Assembly: GCF_013387465.1 (NCBI RefSeq) | Contig: NZ_VYGV01000006.1 | Location: forward strand, 901,638-965,637 | DNA length: 64,000 nucleotides | Direction: 5' to 3' | DNA from: Hydrogenophaga aromaticivorans | GTDB taxonomy: Bacteria; Pseudomonadota; Gammaproteobacteria; Burkholderiales; Burkholderiaceae_C | Part shown: positions 8,302 to 17,277 of the stretch, one piece after another | How the letters are laid out: each line of letters opens with the position of its first letter | Position numbering within the stretch: the first letter of the stretch is position 1 | Position numbers and translations under genes: made by a program | Notes under the pieces: generated by a model | Told to the model about the DNA's origin: nothing | Database searches by the model: none | Seen by the model: only the letters and a program-made list of their open reading frames with translations

Positions 8302-8745
8302 ATGTACAAGCGCATCCTCGTGGCGACCGACGGCTCCAAACTGTCGCAAATGGCCGTCGAACACGCCATCAATCTGGCCGATATCACAGGCGCCGAAGTG
8401 GTGGCACTCAAGGTGGTGCCACGCTATCCGCAGACCTATTTTGAAGGAGGTGTGGCGCTTGCCGCGGCGGAAGTGGCCCGTATCGAAAAGCAGTGGCAGG
8501 ACGAAGCCATGGAGGCGGTCAACGCCGTGAAGTCGGCGGGACAGCTGCGCGAAGTGAAGGTCAAGCCGATCACCGTGAAATCCGATCTGATCGCCGAAGC
8601 CATCATCGCGGCAGCCAAGCGAAACAAATGTGACCTGATCGTGATGGCCTCGCATGGTCGTCGAGGCCTCAAACGCCTGCTGCTGGGCAGCGAAACCCAG
8701 CAGGTGCTGACGCATTCTCACACGCCTGTGCTGGTGCTCCGGTAA
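8302..8745 (+). CDS. uspA: Universal stress protein, UspA family
   Basis: This 147-residue single-domain Usp protein has the ATP-binding signature near the C-terminus (ASHGRRGLKRLLLGSETQQVL, G-x2-G-x9-G-S) and the starting strand YKRILVATDGS. It is divergent from the cbb3 cluster and shares an FNR-type box with it, suggesting induction under low oxygen, as known for several Usp proteins. It starts at ATG 8302, preceded by GGAGAACAGC. No membrane segment or extra domain is present. The exact stress role cannot be read from the sequence. Confidence 0.92.
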   Translation: MYKRILVATDGSKLSQMAVEHAINLADITGAEVVALKVVPRYPQTYFEGGVALAAAEVARIEKQWQDEAMEAVNAVKSAGQLREVKVKPITVKSDLIAEAIIAAAKRNKCDLIVMASHGRRGLKRLLLGSETQQVLTHSHTPVLVLR

Positions 8746-8753
8746 CCCCCGCG

Positions 8754-8768
8754 CCGCCTTCGGCGGCA
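8754..8768. repeat. Small GC hairpin after uspA
   Basis: GCCGCC-TTC-GGCGGC (8754-8768) is a perfect short inverted repeat just after the uspA stop codon. No T-run follows, so it is not a standard intrinsic terminator. It resembles the small hairpin units often found in intergenic spacers of this lineage (compare 63601-63630). The rest of the gap to 8866 shows nothing else I can identify. Confidence 0.4.
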
Positions 8769-8866
8769 TCCCCCGGGCAACGCGAACGGACTGGCAGCGC
8801 CGGTTCCGCCGCGTTCTGGGCTTTGTTCACGCGCTCCGGATGTCACACCGCAGCGCGTTTCTTTTT

Positions 8867-10408
8867 TCAGGCGAACTCGCTTTTGTACCGCTCGCGCAGC
8901 AGGTTCTTCTGCACTTTGCCCATGGTATTGCGGGGCAGTTCGTTCACCACGAAGCAGCGTTTGGGGATCTTGAAGTTCGCCAGCCTGGCTTTCAGGTCGG
9001 CGATCACCCGCTCGGGCTGCACCGTGGCGCCGGGCCTGGCGATGATGACGGCCACGCCCGCCTCGCCAAAGTCCGGGTGCGGCACGCCGACCACGGCACT
9101 CTCGGCCACGCCGGGCATTTCGTTGATGGTGCCCTCAATCTCGGCCGGGTAGACGTTGTAGCCGCCCGAGATGATCAGGTCCTTGCTGCGGCCGACGATG
9201 GTCACGTAGCCGTCAGCGTCCACCTTGCCCACATCGCCGGTCTTGAAAAAGCCGTCGGCCGTGAACTCCTCGGCCGTTTTCTCGGGCATGCGCCAGTAGC
9301 CCTTGAACACGTTGGGGCCGCGCACCTGAATGCCGCCGATCTCCCCCGGCGACACGGCTTTGCCGTCGTCTTCCACCACGCGCAAGGTCACGCCCGGCAG
9401 CGGGAAGCCCACGGTGCCTCCGCGCCGCTCCGTCGCACCGCCGTAACGCGCATCCGGACCGCAGGGGTTGGACGTGAGCATCACCGTCTCGCTCATGCCG
9501 TAGCGCTCCAGGATGGTGTGCCCGGTGCGGCGCTGCCAGTCGGTGAAGGTTTCGATCAGCAGCGGTGCCGAGCCGGCGATGAAGAGACGCATGTGAGCGG
9601 TCTGAGCCAACGTGAGCGTCGGTTCGGCCAGCATGCGCACGTACAGCGTGGGTACGCCCATGAAGACCGTGGCCTCCGGGAATTTGGCGATCACCCGCCT
9701 GGGATCGAACCTGGACAGCCAGATCATCTTGCTGCCGTTGATCAGCGCGCCGTGGATGGCCACGAACAGGCCGTGCACGTGGAAGATGGGCAGTGCATGG
9801 ATCAGCACATCGTCGGGCTGCCACTGCCAGTAGTCGCGCAGCATCACGGCGTTGGTGCGCATGTTGCCGTGCGTGAGCATGGCGCCCTTGCTGCGCCCGG
9901 TGGTACCGCTGGTGTAGAGGATGGCAGCGACGTCATCGTCCTGCCGCACCGCTGGCGTGTGGTGGTCGCTCTGGTGGGCGGCGCGCTCCAGCAGGCTGCC
10001 GCTGCGGTCATCGCCAAGGGTCAACACGTATTTCGTGCCCGCGGTAAAGGCGATCTTGCTGACCCAGCCGTGGTTCTGCGGGCTGCAGACCACCACGGCC
10101 GGTTCGGCGTTGCCGATGAAGTATTCGATCTCTGCACTCTGGTAGGCGGTGTTGAGCGGCAGGAACACATGGCCGGCGCGCAAGGTGGCGAGGTAGAGCA
10201 CCATGGCCTCGACCGACTTTTCCACCTGCACCGCGATGCGCGAGGCGGCGGGCAGCTCCAGCGAATCGAGCAGGTTGGCCATCATGGCGGTGGCGCGGTC
10301 GAGGTCGCGCCAGGAATACGTCAGGCCGTCGTCGGTCTCCAAGGCTGTGCGGTCGAGATCGGCGGGGAAGGCGTCGCGCAGCGCGACGAACAGGTTCTGG
10401 TTGCTCAT
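8867..10408 (-). CDS. matB: Malonyl-CoA synthetase (malonate--CoA ligase)
   Basis: This 513-residue ANL-superfamily enzyme forms malonyl-CoA from malonate, CoA and ATP. Motifs are the P-loop ILYTSGTTGRSKGAM (about 170-184), ERYGMSET (A5), KTGDVGKVDADGYV (A7), GRSKDLIISGGYNVYPAEIE (A8) and the C-terminal catalytic Lys in RNTMGKVQK. The call as MatB rather than a general acyl-CoA ligase comes from its size and sequence type and from the same operon encoding a malonyl-CoA decarboxylase. It is the last gene of the cluster, 21 bp after the enoyl-CoA hydratase-like gene. A fatty-acid or methylmalonate ligase is the alternative. Confidence 0.88.
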   Translation of the reverse strand: MSNQNLFVALRDAFPADLDRTALETDDGLTYSWRDLDRATAMMANLLDSLELPAASRIAVQVEKSVEAMVLYLATLRAGHVFLPLNTAYQSAEIEYFIGNAEPAVVVCSPQNHGWVSKIAFTAGTKYVLTLGDDRSGSLLERAAHQSDHHTPAVRQDDDVAAILYTSGTTGRSKGAMLTHGNMRTNAVMLRDYWQWQPDDVLIHALPIFHVHGLFVAIHGALINGSKMIWLSRFDPRRVIAKFPEATVFMGVPTLYVRMLAEPTLTLAQTAHMRLFIAGSAPLLIETFTDWQRRTGHTILERYGMSETVMLTSNPCGPDARYGGATERRGGTVGFPLPGVTLRVVEDDGKAVSPGEIGGIQVRGPNVFKGYWRMPEKTAEEFTADGFFKTGDVGKVDADGYVTIVGRSKDLIISGGYNVYPAEIEGTINEMPGVAESAVVGVPHPDFGEAGVAVIIARPGATVQPERVIADLKARLANFKIPKRCFVVNELPRNTMGKVQKNLLRERYKSEFA

Positions 10409-10429
10409 GGGTGGATCGGGTAGAAACGT

Positions 10430-11197
10430 TCAGAAGTTGGGTGGACGTTTGGCCAGGAAGGCCGCGATGCCTTCGCGGTGCTCGGGGCTGTCGGCGTAGT
10501 CGTAGGCGGTGGGCAGCAGCGCTTCGGCCCCCTGCCCGCCCGCGAGCGCACGCAGGGCCAGTTTGTTCAGCCGGGCTGCCTGCGGGGCCAGGCGCGTCAT
10601 GCGCTGGGCGCGTTGCAAGGCTTCTGTCGCAACGTCGGCGTCGTGCAGCACGGTCTGCAGGAAGCCTCGTACCAGCATCGTGGGCGCGTCGAGCACTGCG
10701 GCCTCCAGCAGCATCTGGCGCGCCGTGGCGAGGCCGACCTCGCGCGCGACCAGCTCGGCCTCGCGTGGCGCCATGGGAAAGCCCAGCTTGGCAATCGGTG
10801 CGCCAAAGCGGGCACCCTGCCCCGCCACGCGGATGTCGCCGCAGCAGGCGATCTCCACGCCGGCGCCCATGCAGTTGCCCTCGATCTGCGCCACGATGGG
10901 CAGGTCGCAGGCCAGCATGGCCGAGAGGCCGCCCCAGACATCGTTCTCGTGGAAGTCGCGCAAGCCCCCGGGATGGAAACGGAAGTCGCTGTACTCGGCG
11001 ATGTCACCGCCTGCACAGAAATGCCCGCCCTCGCCCGCCACCAGCACGACACGCACGTCGGTGCGTTGCTGCAGCTCGGTGAACACCTGCCGCAGTTCGC
11101 GCCACATCGCGCGCGACATGGCGTTGAACTTGGCCGGGTTCGACAGCGTCACCCGTGCGACGGCGCCATCGATCTTCAGACGGACATGACCGGACAT
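10430..11197 (-). CDS. Enoyl-CoA hydratase/isomerase family protein
   Basis: This 255-residue crotonase-fold protein has the oxyanion-hole segments KFNAMSRAMW and GGHFCAGGDIAEY (about 62-74) and the second segment IEGNCMGAGVEIACCGDIRVA. The start at ATG 11197 has AGGA in front and leaves 22 bp to the receptor gene; the frame is open further upstream but that part lies inside the receptor gene. A hydratase is not needed for malonate to acetyl-CoA, so its role here is unclear. It might act on a related dicarboxylyl-CoA or be a decarboxylase-type crotonase. It sits between matB and the Bug receptor gene in one transcription unit. Confidence 0.85.
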   Translation of the reverse strand: MSGHVRLKIDGAVARVTLSNPAKFNAMSRAMWRELRQVFTELQQRTDVRVVLVAGEGGHFCAGGDIAEYSDFRFHPGGLRDFHENDVWGGLSAMLACDLPIVAQIEGNCMGAGVEIACCGDIRVAGQGARFGAPIAKLGFPMAPREAELVAREVGLATARQMLLEAAVLDAPTMLVRGFLQTVLHDADVATEALQRAQRMTRLAPQAARLNKLALRALAGGQGAEALLPTAYDYADSPEHREGIAAFLAKRPPNF

Positions 11198-11219
11198 GCG
11201 ATCCTTTGATGTGAGAGTC

Positions 11220-12209
11220 TCAGTCGAGCTTGGCGCCGGATGCCTGGACCACCTGGGCCCACTTGCGGATTTCGCCCTTGACGAAGCCATCGAACTGCGC
11301 ACCCGTCAGGTTGGGAAACTCGGCGCCCTGGGATGTCCAGACGGCCTTGGCCTCGTCGGCCTGTGCGGCCTTGCGGATTTCTTCAATGGCTCGGGCTTGT
11401 GCATCGGCGGGCGTGCCTTTGGGCGCCCAGATGCCGTACCAGGTGGTCACGTTGTAATCGGGCAGACCCAGCTCGGCCGCGCTCGGCACGTCAGGGAACG
11501 CTGCGCTGCGCTTATTGCCCGAGACCATGAGTGCCTTGATACGGCCGCCCTTGATGTGACCGGCCGAAGAACCCAGGCCGTCAAACATCATGTCGACGTT
11601 GCCGGCAATCAGGTCGTTGAGCGCGGGCCCAGCACCTCGGTAGGGGATGTGGGTGATGAAGGTCTTGCTCTGCTGCTTGAAGAGTTCGCCCGCCAGGTGG
11701 TGCGAGGTGCCGGCGCCAGCCGATCCGTAGTTGAGCTTGCCCGGTCTGGACTTGACCTGTGCAAGGAAAGCCTTGAAATCCATGCCGCCGTATTGTTTGG
11801 TGTTCACCACCAGCACCTGTGGCACGCTGGCCACCAGGATCAGGGGCACCAGGTCCTTTTCGATGTCGTAGTCCAGCTTGGGGTACATGCTGGGGGCGAT
11901 GGTGTGGTGCACCGCGCCCATGAACAGCGTGTAGCCATCGGGTGCCGCCCGCGCGGCAATACCGGCGCCCAGCGTGCCACCGGCACCGCCGCGGTTGTCG
12001 ATCACCAGCGCCTTACCAGCGAGGCGTGTGAACTGGGCCCCCAGCGGGCGGGCAAACGCGTCGGTGCCGCCGCCGGCCGGGAAAGGCACGATCAAGGTCA
12101 CCGGTTTGCTGGGCCAGGCGCCCTGCGCATGGCCGGTGCTGCCATAGACAGCCAGGCCGGCCGCCGCCGCGCGCAACACATCCCGCCGATTGAATCCGTT
12201 TGTCTGCAT
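11220..12209 (-). CDS. Bug-family (TctC) periplasmic solute receptor
   Basis: This 329-residue protein has an N-terminal export signal with a twin-arginine-like motif (NRRDVLRAAAAGLAVYG, ending GHAQG) and the Bug signature WPSKPVTLIVPFPAGGGTD. Bug proteins bind small carboxylates and normally feed TctAB membrane subunits. No tctA or tctB gene is present in the window, so this is an orphan receptor. Inside the malonate cluster its likely ligand is malonate or a related dicarboxylate, taking the place of the MatC carrier of rhizobial mat operons; this is inferred from context only. Confidence 0.9.
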   Translation of the reverse strand: MQTNGFNRRDVLRAAAAGLAVYGSTGHAQGAWPSKPVTLIVPFPAGGGTDAFARPLGAQFTRLAGKALVIDNRGGAGGTLGAGIAARAAPDGYTLFMGAVHHTIAPSMYPKLDYDIEKDLVPLILVASVPQVLVVNTKQYGGMDFKAFLAQVKSRPGKLNYGSAGAGTSHHLAGELFKQQSKTFITHIPYRGAGPALNDLIAGNVDMMFDGLGSSAGHIKGGRIKALMVSGNKRSAAFPDVPSAAELGLPDYNVTTWYGIWAPKGTPADAQARAIEEIRKAAQADEAKAVWTSQGAEFPNLTGAQFDGFVKGEIRKWAQVVQASGAKLD

Positions 12210-12245
12210 GGGTTTGTCTCCGTTGTGGTTGTGGAAAAGTGGGCG

Positions 12246-13574
12246 TCAGGGAAGCAGATCCTTGATCGATGGCGCGACCGGGATCTTGCTTTGCGCGAGG
12301 GCGGCCCGGTTTTTGTCGAGCTTCTTGGGATCGTAGAGGTAGTTGACCATCAGGCCGTAGGACTGCTTGAAGCCCTTGGCCGACGGATCGGCCGCCCAGT
12401 TCAGGCGCTCGACCCGGGCACCGTTGCCCAGATGAAAACGGGCCACCGGGTCCAACGGTTTGCCGTCCTTGAGCTCCTGGGCCAGGTAGCGCGCGGCCCA
12501 TTGCTTGAGGGCCACGCGCGGCGCCGATTTTTCGGCCAGTTCGGGGGCTGCTTCCCAAGCCTGCAGCAACTCTGCGGGTGCGTTCTTGTTCAGCCAGCCC
12601 CGCAGACCGGGAATCGGCGAAAGCGTCGCAAATGTCTTGAGGCGCGGAAACTCTTCGTGCAGGCTTTCCACCACGCGCTTGATCAGCGAGTCGCCAAAGC
12701 TCACGCCACGCAGCCCGGCCTGGGTGTTGCTGATCGAGTAGAAGATGGCGGTGGTGGCTCGACCCAGATCGGCCGGTGCTGCGGATTCGTCCAGCAGCGG
12801 CGTGATGCTGGCGGCGATCTCATTGATCAGCGCCACCTCAACGAAGATCAGCGGCTCACCCGGCAGGCGCGGGTGAAAAAAGCCGTAGCAGCGTCGATCA
12901 CTGTCGAGCCGGTTTTTCACATCGTCCCAGCTGCGGATGTCGTGCACCGCCTCGTATTTGATGAGCTTTTCCACCAGCGAAGCGGGCGAGTCCCAGCTGA
13001 TGCGGCGCAGCTCGAGGAAGCCCACATCGAACCAGGTGGAGAACATGTACTCCATCTCCACGTCCAGCGCCAGCAGGCGCTTGTCGGCTTTCAACAGGGA
13101 CTGCATCTCGGCGCGCAGGTTCACCAGAAAGGGAATGCCGTCCGGGTGGGCACTGAAGCGCTGCAGCAGGCGCCGGCGAGGCGACACCGTCGCGCGCCGG
13201 TACAACACCTCGGCAGCGGCTTCGTCGGGCGTGCCCACCGCGGCCGCGTAGTCCACCTGAGCAGCCTTCACCTGCTCGGGGTCGGCCACGAACCGTTCAC
13301 TCATGAGCAGCCACAGGTCACGCCGGTGGGCTGCCGAAGCACTGGCATACCAGTCAATCAAGGCCCCTGCGCGCCGCCCACCTTCGACCTCGCTCACCAG
13401 TGGATCGACGATGGCTTTGAGCTCGTCAAGCTTGTGGCGCAGGGCGCGCGGCGACATGGCCTCTTCGCCCTGGCGCAGCCGGGCCTTGAGCCGGTCCTGC
13501 GTGGACCGCGCCGCCACCGGTGCCGGTTTGCGCAGACGTGCGACGTGTTCGGACAGCCATTCGCGGGTGTTCAT
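12246..13574 (-). CDS. matA: Malonyl-CoA decarboxylase
   Basis: This 442-residue enzyme converts malonyl-CoA to acetyl-CoA and CO2. It has the family active-site segments: the catalytic Ser in TLSPIPGLRGW and the catalytic His in ARFHLGNGARVERLNW, which match the Ser/His pair of characterised decarboxylases, and a helical N-terminal oligomerisation part. Its ATG (13574) overlaps the stop codon of the upstream GntR regulator by four bases (ATGA), showing translational coupling. Together with matB it would channel malonate to acetyl-CoA. Confidence 0.93.
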   Translation of the reverse strand: MNTREWLSEHVARLRKPAPVAARSTQDRLKARLRQGEEAMSPRALRHKLDELKAIVDPLVSEVEGGRRAGALIDWYASASAAHRRDLWLLMSERFVADPEQVKAAQVDYAAAVGTPDEAAAEVLYRRATVSPRRRLLQRFSAHPDGIPFLVNLRAEMQSLLKADKRLLALDVEMEYMFSTWFDVGFLELRRISWDSPASLVEKLIKYEAVHDIRSWDDVKNRLDSDRRCYGFFHPRLPGEPLIFVEVALINEIAASITPLLDESAAPADLGRATTAIFYSISNTQAGLRGVSFGDSLIKRVVESLHEEFPRLKTFATLSPIPGLRGWLNKNAPAELLQAWEAAPELAEKSAPRVALKQWAARYLAQELKDGKPLDPVARFHLGNGARVERLNWAADPSAKGFKQSYGLMVNYLYDPKKLDKNRAALAQSKIPVAPSIKDLLP

Positions 13575-14239
13575 GCCGTGATCCTCGACTTCTGGTTGCG
13601 GGCGAGTTCGCGCAGCGCCACGCGCTGGCGGGTCAGGTGGGTGCGCATTGCGGCTTCGGCGCCCTCGGCGTCGTGCGCCTTGAGCGCGGCGTACACCGCC
13701 ATGTGTTCAGACAGGCTTTGCTCCAGGCGTCCCGGCGCGTGCAGCTGCTGCAGGCGCGCGAGCTTGACGATCTTGCGCAGATCGCCGATCACCTGCGCCA
13801 GCCAGCGGTTGTTGGCCAACAGGATGATGGCTTCGTGGATCGCGAAGTTGGTTTCGTAGTATTCGGTGATGCGCTTGCCTTTGGCGTTGCGCTGCAGGCG
13901 GTCGTGCAACTGCTCCAGCGCAGCCAGGTCGGCGTCGGTGGCATTGCGCGCGGCCTCGAAAGCGCAGCGCCCTTCCAGCAGTGCGATGACTGGAAAAATT
14001 TCGTCCAGATCCTGCTCGGTGATCTGGCTCACAAAGCAACCCCGGCGCGGTTCATGGCGCAACAGGCCCTCGGCCGTCAGCACCTTGAGCGCCTCTCGCA
14101 GCGGTGTTCGCGAGATGGACAGCTCGGCGCACAACGCGGACTCATCGATGAAACTGCCGGGCACCAGTGCACCCGCAAAAATCCGGTCGCGCAGCTTCGC
14201 AGCCACTTCATCGTGCAGAGAGTTGGGCACCAGTCGCAT
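13571..14239 (-). CDS. matR: GntR-family regulator (FCD domain), MatR-like
   Basis: This 222-residue regulator has an N-terminal winged helix-turn-helix (LHDEVAAKLRDRIFAGALVPG..., SRTPLREALKVLTAEGLL, about 6-72) and a C-terminal all-helical FCD ligand-binding domain rich in His and Asp, as in the FadR subfamily. It is the promoter-proximal gene of the malonate cluster and overlaps matA by 4 bp. A perfect 22-bp palindrome (14245-14266) starts six bases upstream of its ATG, so autoregulation with malonate or malonyl-CoA as effector is likely by analogy with rhizobial MatR. Confidence 0.9.
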   Translation of the reverse strand: MRLVPNSLHDEVAAKLRDRIFAGALVPGSFIDESALCAELSISRTPLREALKVLTAEGLLRHEPRRGCFVSQITEQDLDEIFPVIALLEGRCAFEAARNATDADLAALEQLHDRLQRNAKGKRITEYYETNFAIHEAIILLANNRWLAQVIGDLRKIVKLARLQQLHAPGRLEQSLSEHMAVYAALKAHDAEGAEAAMRTHLTRQRVALRELARNQKSRITA

Positions 14240-14244
14240 TTGTG

Positions 14245-14266
14245 ATTATCTGTAATTACAGATAAT
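14245..14266. promoter_or_regulatory. Perfect 22-bp palindrome, predicted MatR operator
   Basis: The two 11-base arms (ATTATCTGTAA and its exact complement) meet with no spacer. The element is AT-rich in a GC-rich context, lies directly in front of matR and would overlap its promoter or the 5' leader. This is the expected form of a GntR/FadR-type operator. The remaining spacer (14267-14378) contains no gene that I can support. Confidence 0.75.
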
Positions 14267-14378
14267 GCTAACCAGAGGGCAAGCCTCTGGCGCCGGGAAT
14301 TACCCGCACCCCGATGCTGACGAAGCGGCGGAGTTGCGGAGGGACAGGCCCGCGATGGCGCCTGTCAAAACCGGCGGC

Positions 14379-15182
14379 TCAGGTGCGTCGACCGCACCAC
14401 CACCAAAGCCCCACCCCACCCACGATCATGGGCACGCAGAGCCACTGGCCCATGCTCATGCCCAGCGTGAGCAGCCCCAGGTGGGCATCGGGCTCGCGGA
14501 AGAATTCGGCGATGAAGCGGAACACGCCGTAGCCGAACAGGAAGACCGCGCTCACCCGCCCGGTTGCCCGCGGCTTGCGCGCGTAGAGCCACAACAGCAC
14601 AAAGAGCAGCACGCCTTCCATGAGGAACTGGTAGACCTGCGAAGGGTGGCGCGGCAGATCACCCGCGCCGCGAAACACCATGCCCCAGGGCAGCGACGGA
14701 TCGGCCACACGGCCCCACAACTCGCCGTTGATGAAGTTCCCCACGCGACCCGCCGCCAGCCCTGTGGGCACGCAGGGCGCCACAAAGTCCATCACCTGAA
14801 GCCAGGGCCGCTGGCGGCTGCGTGCGTACCAGACCATCGCCAACAGCACCCCCAGCATGCCGCCGTGAAAGCTCATGCCCCCCTGCCAGACCGCAAACAC
14901 CTCCAGCGGGTGGCTCAGGTAGTACGCGGGTTTGTAAAACAGGCAGTAGCCGATGCGGCCACCGACCACCACGCCCATGACGCCGAGGAAGAGGATGTCT
15001 TCGACATCGCGCGAAGTCCACGGCTGGGGTTGGCGGATGGAAGCAAACGGCTCGTGCTTCAGGCGCGCGCGACCGAGCAGCACAAAGAGCGCAAACGCCG
15101 CGAGGTAGGTCAGCCCGTACCAGTGAATGGCCAGGGGGCCGAGTTGCAGCGCGACGGGATCGATCTGGGGATGAATCAGCAT
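14379..15182 (-). CDS. lgt: Prolipoprotein diacylglyceryl transferase
   Basis: This 267-residue polytopic membrane enzyme transfers diacylglyceryl from phosphatidylglycerol to the lipobox Cys of prolipoproteins. It shows the N-terminal [17 protein letters not shown] (conserved H/Y region), [10 protein letters not shown], and the Lgt signature [15 protein letters not shown] chose ATG 15182 ([17 protein letters not shown]) because the family starts there; the open frame further upstream adds residues with no family resemblance. It stands alone between the malonate cluster and ilvD, in the same orientation as both. Confidence 0.96.
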   Translation of the reverse strand: MLIHPQIDPVALQLGPLAIHWYGLTYLAAFALFVLLGRARLKHEPFASIRQPQPWTSRDVEDILFLGVMGVVVGGRIGYCLFYKPAYYLSHPLEVFAVWQGGMSFHGGMLGVLLAMVWYARSRQRPWLQVMDFVAPCVPTGLAAGRVGNFINGELWGRVADPSLPWGMVFRGAGDLPRHPSQVYQFLMEGVLLFVLLWLYARKPRATGRVSAVFLFGYGVFRFIAEFFREPDAHLGLLTLGMSMGQWLCVPMIVGGVGLWWWCGRRT

Positions 15183-15240
15183 GGCAGCGATTGTGCACGC
15201 TGACCGTGCAGCATACAGGTGACCGGGCTGTCCACACGCC

Positions 15241-15268
15241 AAAAACAAACAGCCTCCGGAGAGGCTGT
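15241..15268 (-). terminator. Intrinsic terminator of the minus-strand ilvD
   Basis: An 8-bp stem (15249-15256 with 15261-15268, loop CGGA) is followed on the minus strand by TTGTTTTT. It lies 22 bp past the ilvD stop codon at 15290 and separates ilvD from lgt. Confidence 0.8.
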
Positions 15269-15289
15269 TGTGGCTTCAGCGCTGTGGCT

Positions 15290-17149
15290 TCAGTCGCCCA
15301 GCAACGAAAGATCGCGCACCGCGCCCTTGTCGGCCGAGGTCGCGAGCAAGGCGTAGGCCTTGAGGGCCGCAGACACCTTGCGCGGGCGCGGCTGGGCGGG
15401 CTTCCAGCCCTTGGCGTCCTGCTCGGCGCGGCGCTTGGCCAGTTCTTCGTCGCTCAGCAGCACGTTGATGCTGCGGGCGGGAATGTCGATGCGGATGCGG
15501 TCGCCGTTGCGCACCAGGCCGATGGCGCCACCCGCCGCGGCTTCGGGCGAGCAGTGGCCAATCGACAGGCCCGAGGTACCGCCGGAGAAACGGCCATCGG
15601 TCAGCAGCGCACAGGCCTTGCCCAGGCCTTTGGACTTGATGTAGCTCGTGGGGTAAAGCATTTCCTGCATGCCGGGGCCTCCCTTGGGGCCCTCGTAGCG
15701 CACGATGACCACGTCCCCGGCCTTCACCTTGTCGGCCAGGATCTCGGCGACGGCTTCGTCCTGCGATTCGGTCACGTAGGCCGAACCCTCGAACACCAGA
15801 ATCGATTCGTCCACACCAGCCGTTTTTACGACGCAACCATCCAGCGCTATGTTGCCGTGCAGCACCGCCAGGCCGCCCTCTTGCGAGAACGCGTGTTCAC
15901 CCGAGCGGATGCAGCCCTCGGTGCGGTCCAGGTCCAGACTGGGCCAGCGCGTGGACTGGCTGAACGCCACCTGGGTGGGGATGCCGGCCGGGCCGGCCAT
16001 GTAGAAGGTCTTGACGGCGTCGGACGGATGGCGCGCGATGTCCCACTGATCCAGTGCATCCTTCATGGTCTTCGCGTGGATGGTGGGCACGTCGGTGTGC
16101 AGCTTGCCAGCGCGGTCCAGCTCACCCAGGATGGCCATGATGCCGCCCGCACGGTGCACATCTTCGATGTGGTACTTGTTGGTGTTGGGCGCCACCTTGC
16201 ACAGCTGCGGCACCGATCTCGAAAGGCGGTCGATGTCCTGCATCGTGAAGTCGATCTCGGCTTCCTGCGCGATCGCCAGCAAATGCAGGATGGTGTTGGT
16301 CGAGCCACCCATGGCGATGTCGAGCGTGATGGCATTCTCGAAGGCCTTGAAGCCCATGGAACGCGGCAGCACCGACGCATCGCCTTTTTCGTAGAAGCGC
16401 TCGCACAGCGCCACCGCTGTGCGACCAGCGCGTTTGAACAGTTGCTCACGGTCGGCGTGCGTGGCCACCACCGTGCCGTTGCCCGGCAGCGCCAGGCCCA
16501 GCGCCTCGGCCAGGCAGTTCATGGAGTTGGCGGTGAACATGCCCGAGCAGGAACCGCAGGTCGGGCAGGCCGAACGCTCGACTTCGGCCAGATCGGCGTC
16601 GCTCACCTTGCTGTCCACGGCCATCACCATGGCATCGACCAGATCAAGCTTCTTGAACTCCATGACCTGGGTCTGCGGGTTGGCCAGGCGCACCTTGCCC
16701 GCTTCCATGGGACCGCCGGAGACGAACACCACCGGGATGTTCAGCCGCATGGCGGCCATCAGCATGCCGGGGGTGATCTTGTCGCAGTTGGAGATGCACA
16801 CCAGCGCGTCGGCACAGTGCGCGTTGACCATGTATTCCACCGAGTCAGCGATCAGCTCGCGACTGGGCAGCGAGTACAGCATGCCGTCGTGACCCATGGC
16901 GATGCCGTCGTCCACCGCGATGGTGTTGAATTCCTTGGCCACGCCACCCGCGGCCTCGATCTCACGCGCCACCAGCTGGCCCAGATCCTTCAGGTGCACA
17001 TGGCCGGGCACGAACTGCGTGAAGGAGTTGGCGACCGCGATGATGGGTTTGCTGAAGTCGCCGTCCTTCATGCCGGTGGCACGCCAGAGCGAGCGGGCAC
17101 CGGCCATGTTGCGGCCGGCGGTGGAGGTCTTGGAGCGGTAAGCGGGCAT
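15290..17149 (-). CDS. ilvD: Dihydroxyacid dehydratase, E. coli IlvD type
   Basis: This 619-residue enzyme dehydrates 2,3-dihydroxy-isovalerate and -methylvalerate in valine/isoleucine synthesis. Length and sequence ([21 protein letters not shown] at the start, SNCDKITPG with C122, [10 protein letters not shown] with C195/C198/C201) follow the E. coli [4Fe-4S] enzyme closely. The position of the first cluster Cys of the [2Fe-2S] subfamily is occupied by a non-Cys segment (SFTQFVPGH). Start ATG 17149 matches the family; the upstream extension of the frame is not family-like. It is divergent from a second, different ilvD, with 128 bp between the start codons. Confidence 0.95.
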   Translation of the reverse strand: MPAYRSKTSTAGRNMAGARSLWRATGMKDGDFSKPIIAVANSFTQFVPGHVHLKDLGQLVAREIEAAGGVAKEFNTIAVDDGIAMGHDGMLYSLPSRELIADSVEYMVNAHCADALVCISNCDKITPGMLMAAMRLNIPVVFVSGGPMEAGKVRLANPQTQVMEFKKLDLVDAMVMAVDSKVSDADLAEVERSACPTCGSCSGMFTANSMNCLAEALGLALPGNGTVVATHADREQLFKRAGRTAVALCERFYEKGDASVLPRSMGFKAFENAITLDIAMGGSTNTILHLLAIAQEAEIDFTMQDIDRLSRSVPQLCKVAPNTNKYHIEDVHRAGGIMAILGELDRAGKLHTDVPTIHAKTMKDALDQWDIARHPSDAVKTFYMAGPAGIPTQVAFSQSTRWPSLDLDRTEGCIRSGEHAFSQEGGLAVLHGNIALDGCVVKTAGVDESILVFEGSAYVTESQDEAVAEILADKVKAGDVVIVRYEGPKGGPGMQEMLYPTSYIKSKGLGKACALLTDGRFSGGTSGLSIGHCSPEAAAGGAIGLVRNGDRIRIDIPARSINVLLSDEELAKRRAEQDAKGWKPAQPRPRKVSAALKAYALLATSADKGAVRDLSLLGD

Positions 17150-17277
17150 GGTGAGGTCTTTGTCTGGGCGGATCAGGGGGCAAAAAACGCAGCCTTGGAT
17201 TATCTCCCACGCCCAAGAGGTGATTGCCGGCCGCGCTATAAGCAGAGCACAACAACGCCCCACCACCGGAGACCCCC

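Noticed and set aside
11196..13859. An 887-codon plus-strand open frame over the malonate genes
   Set aside because: It is antisense to the Bug receptor and malonyl-CoA decarboxylase genes, both of which have intact catalytic or signal motifs; no domain or start signal supports the frame.
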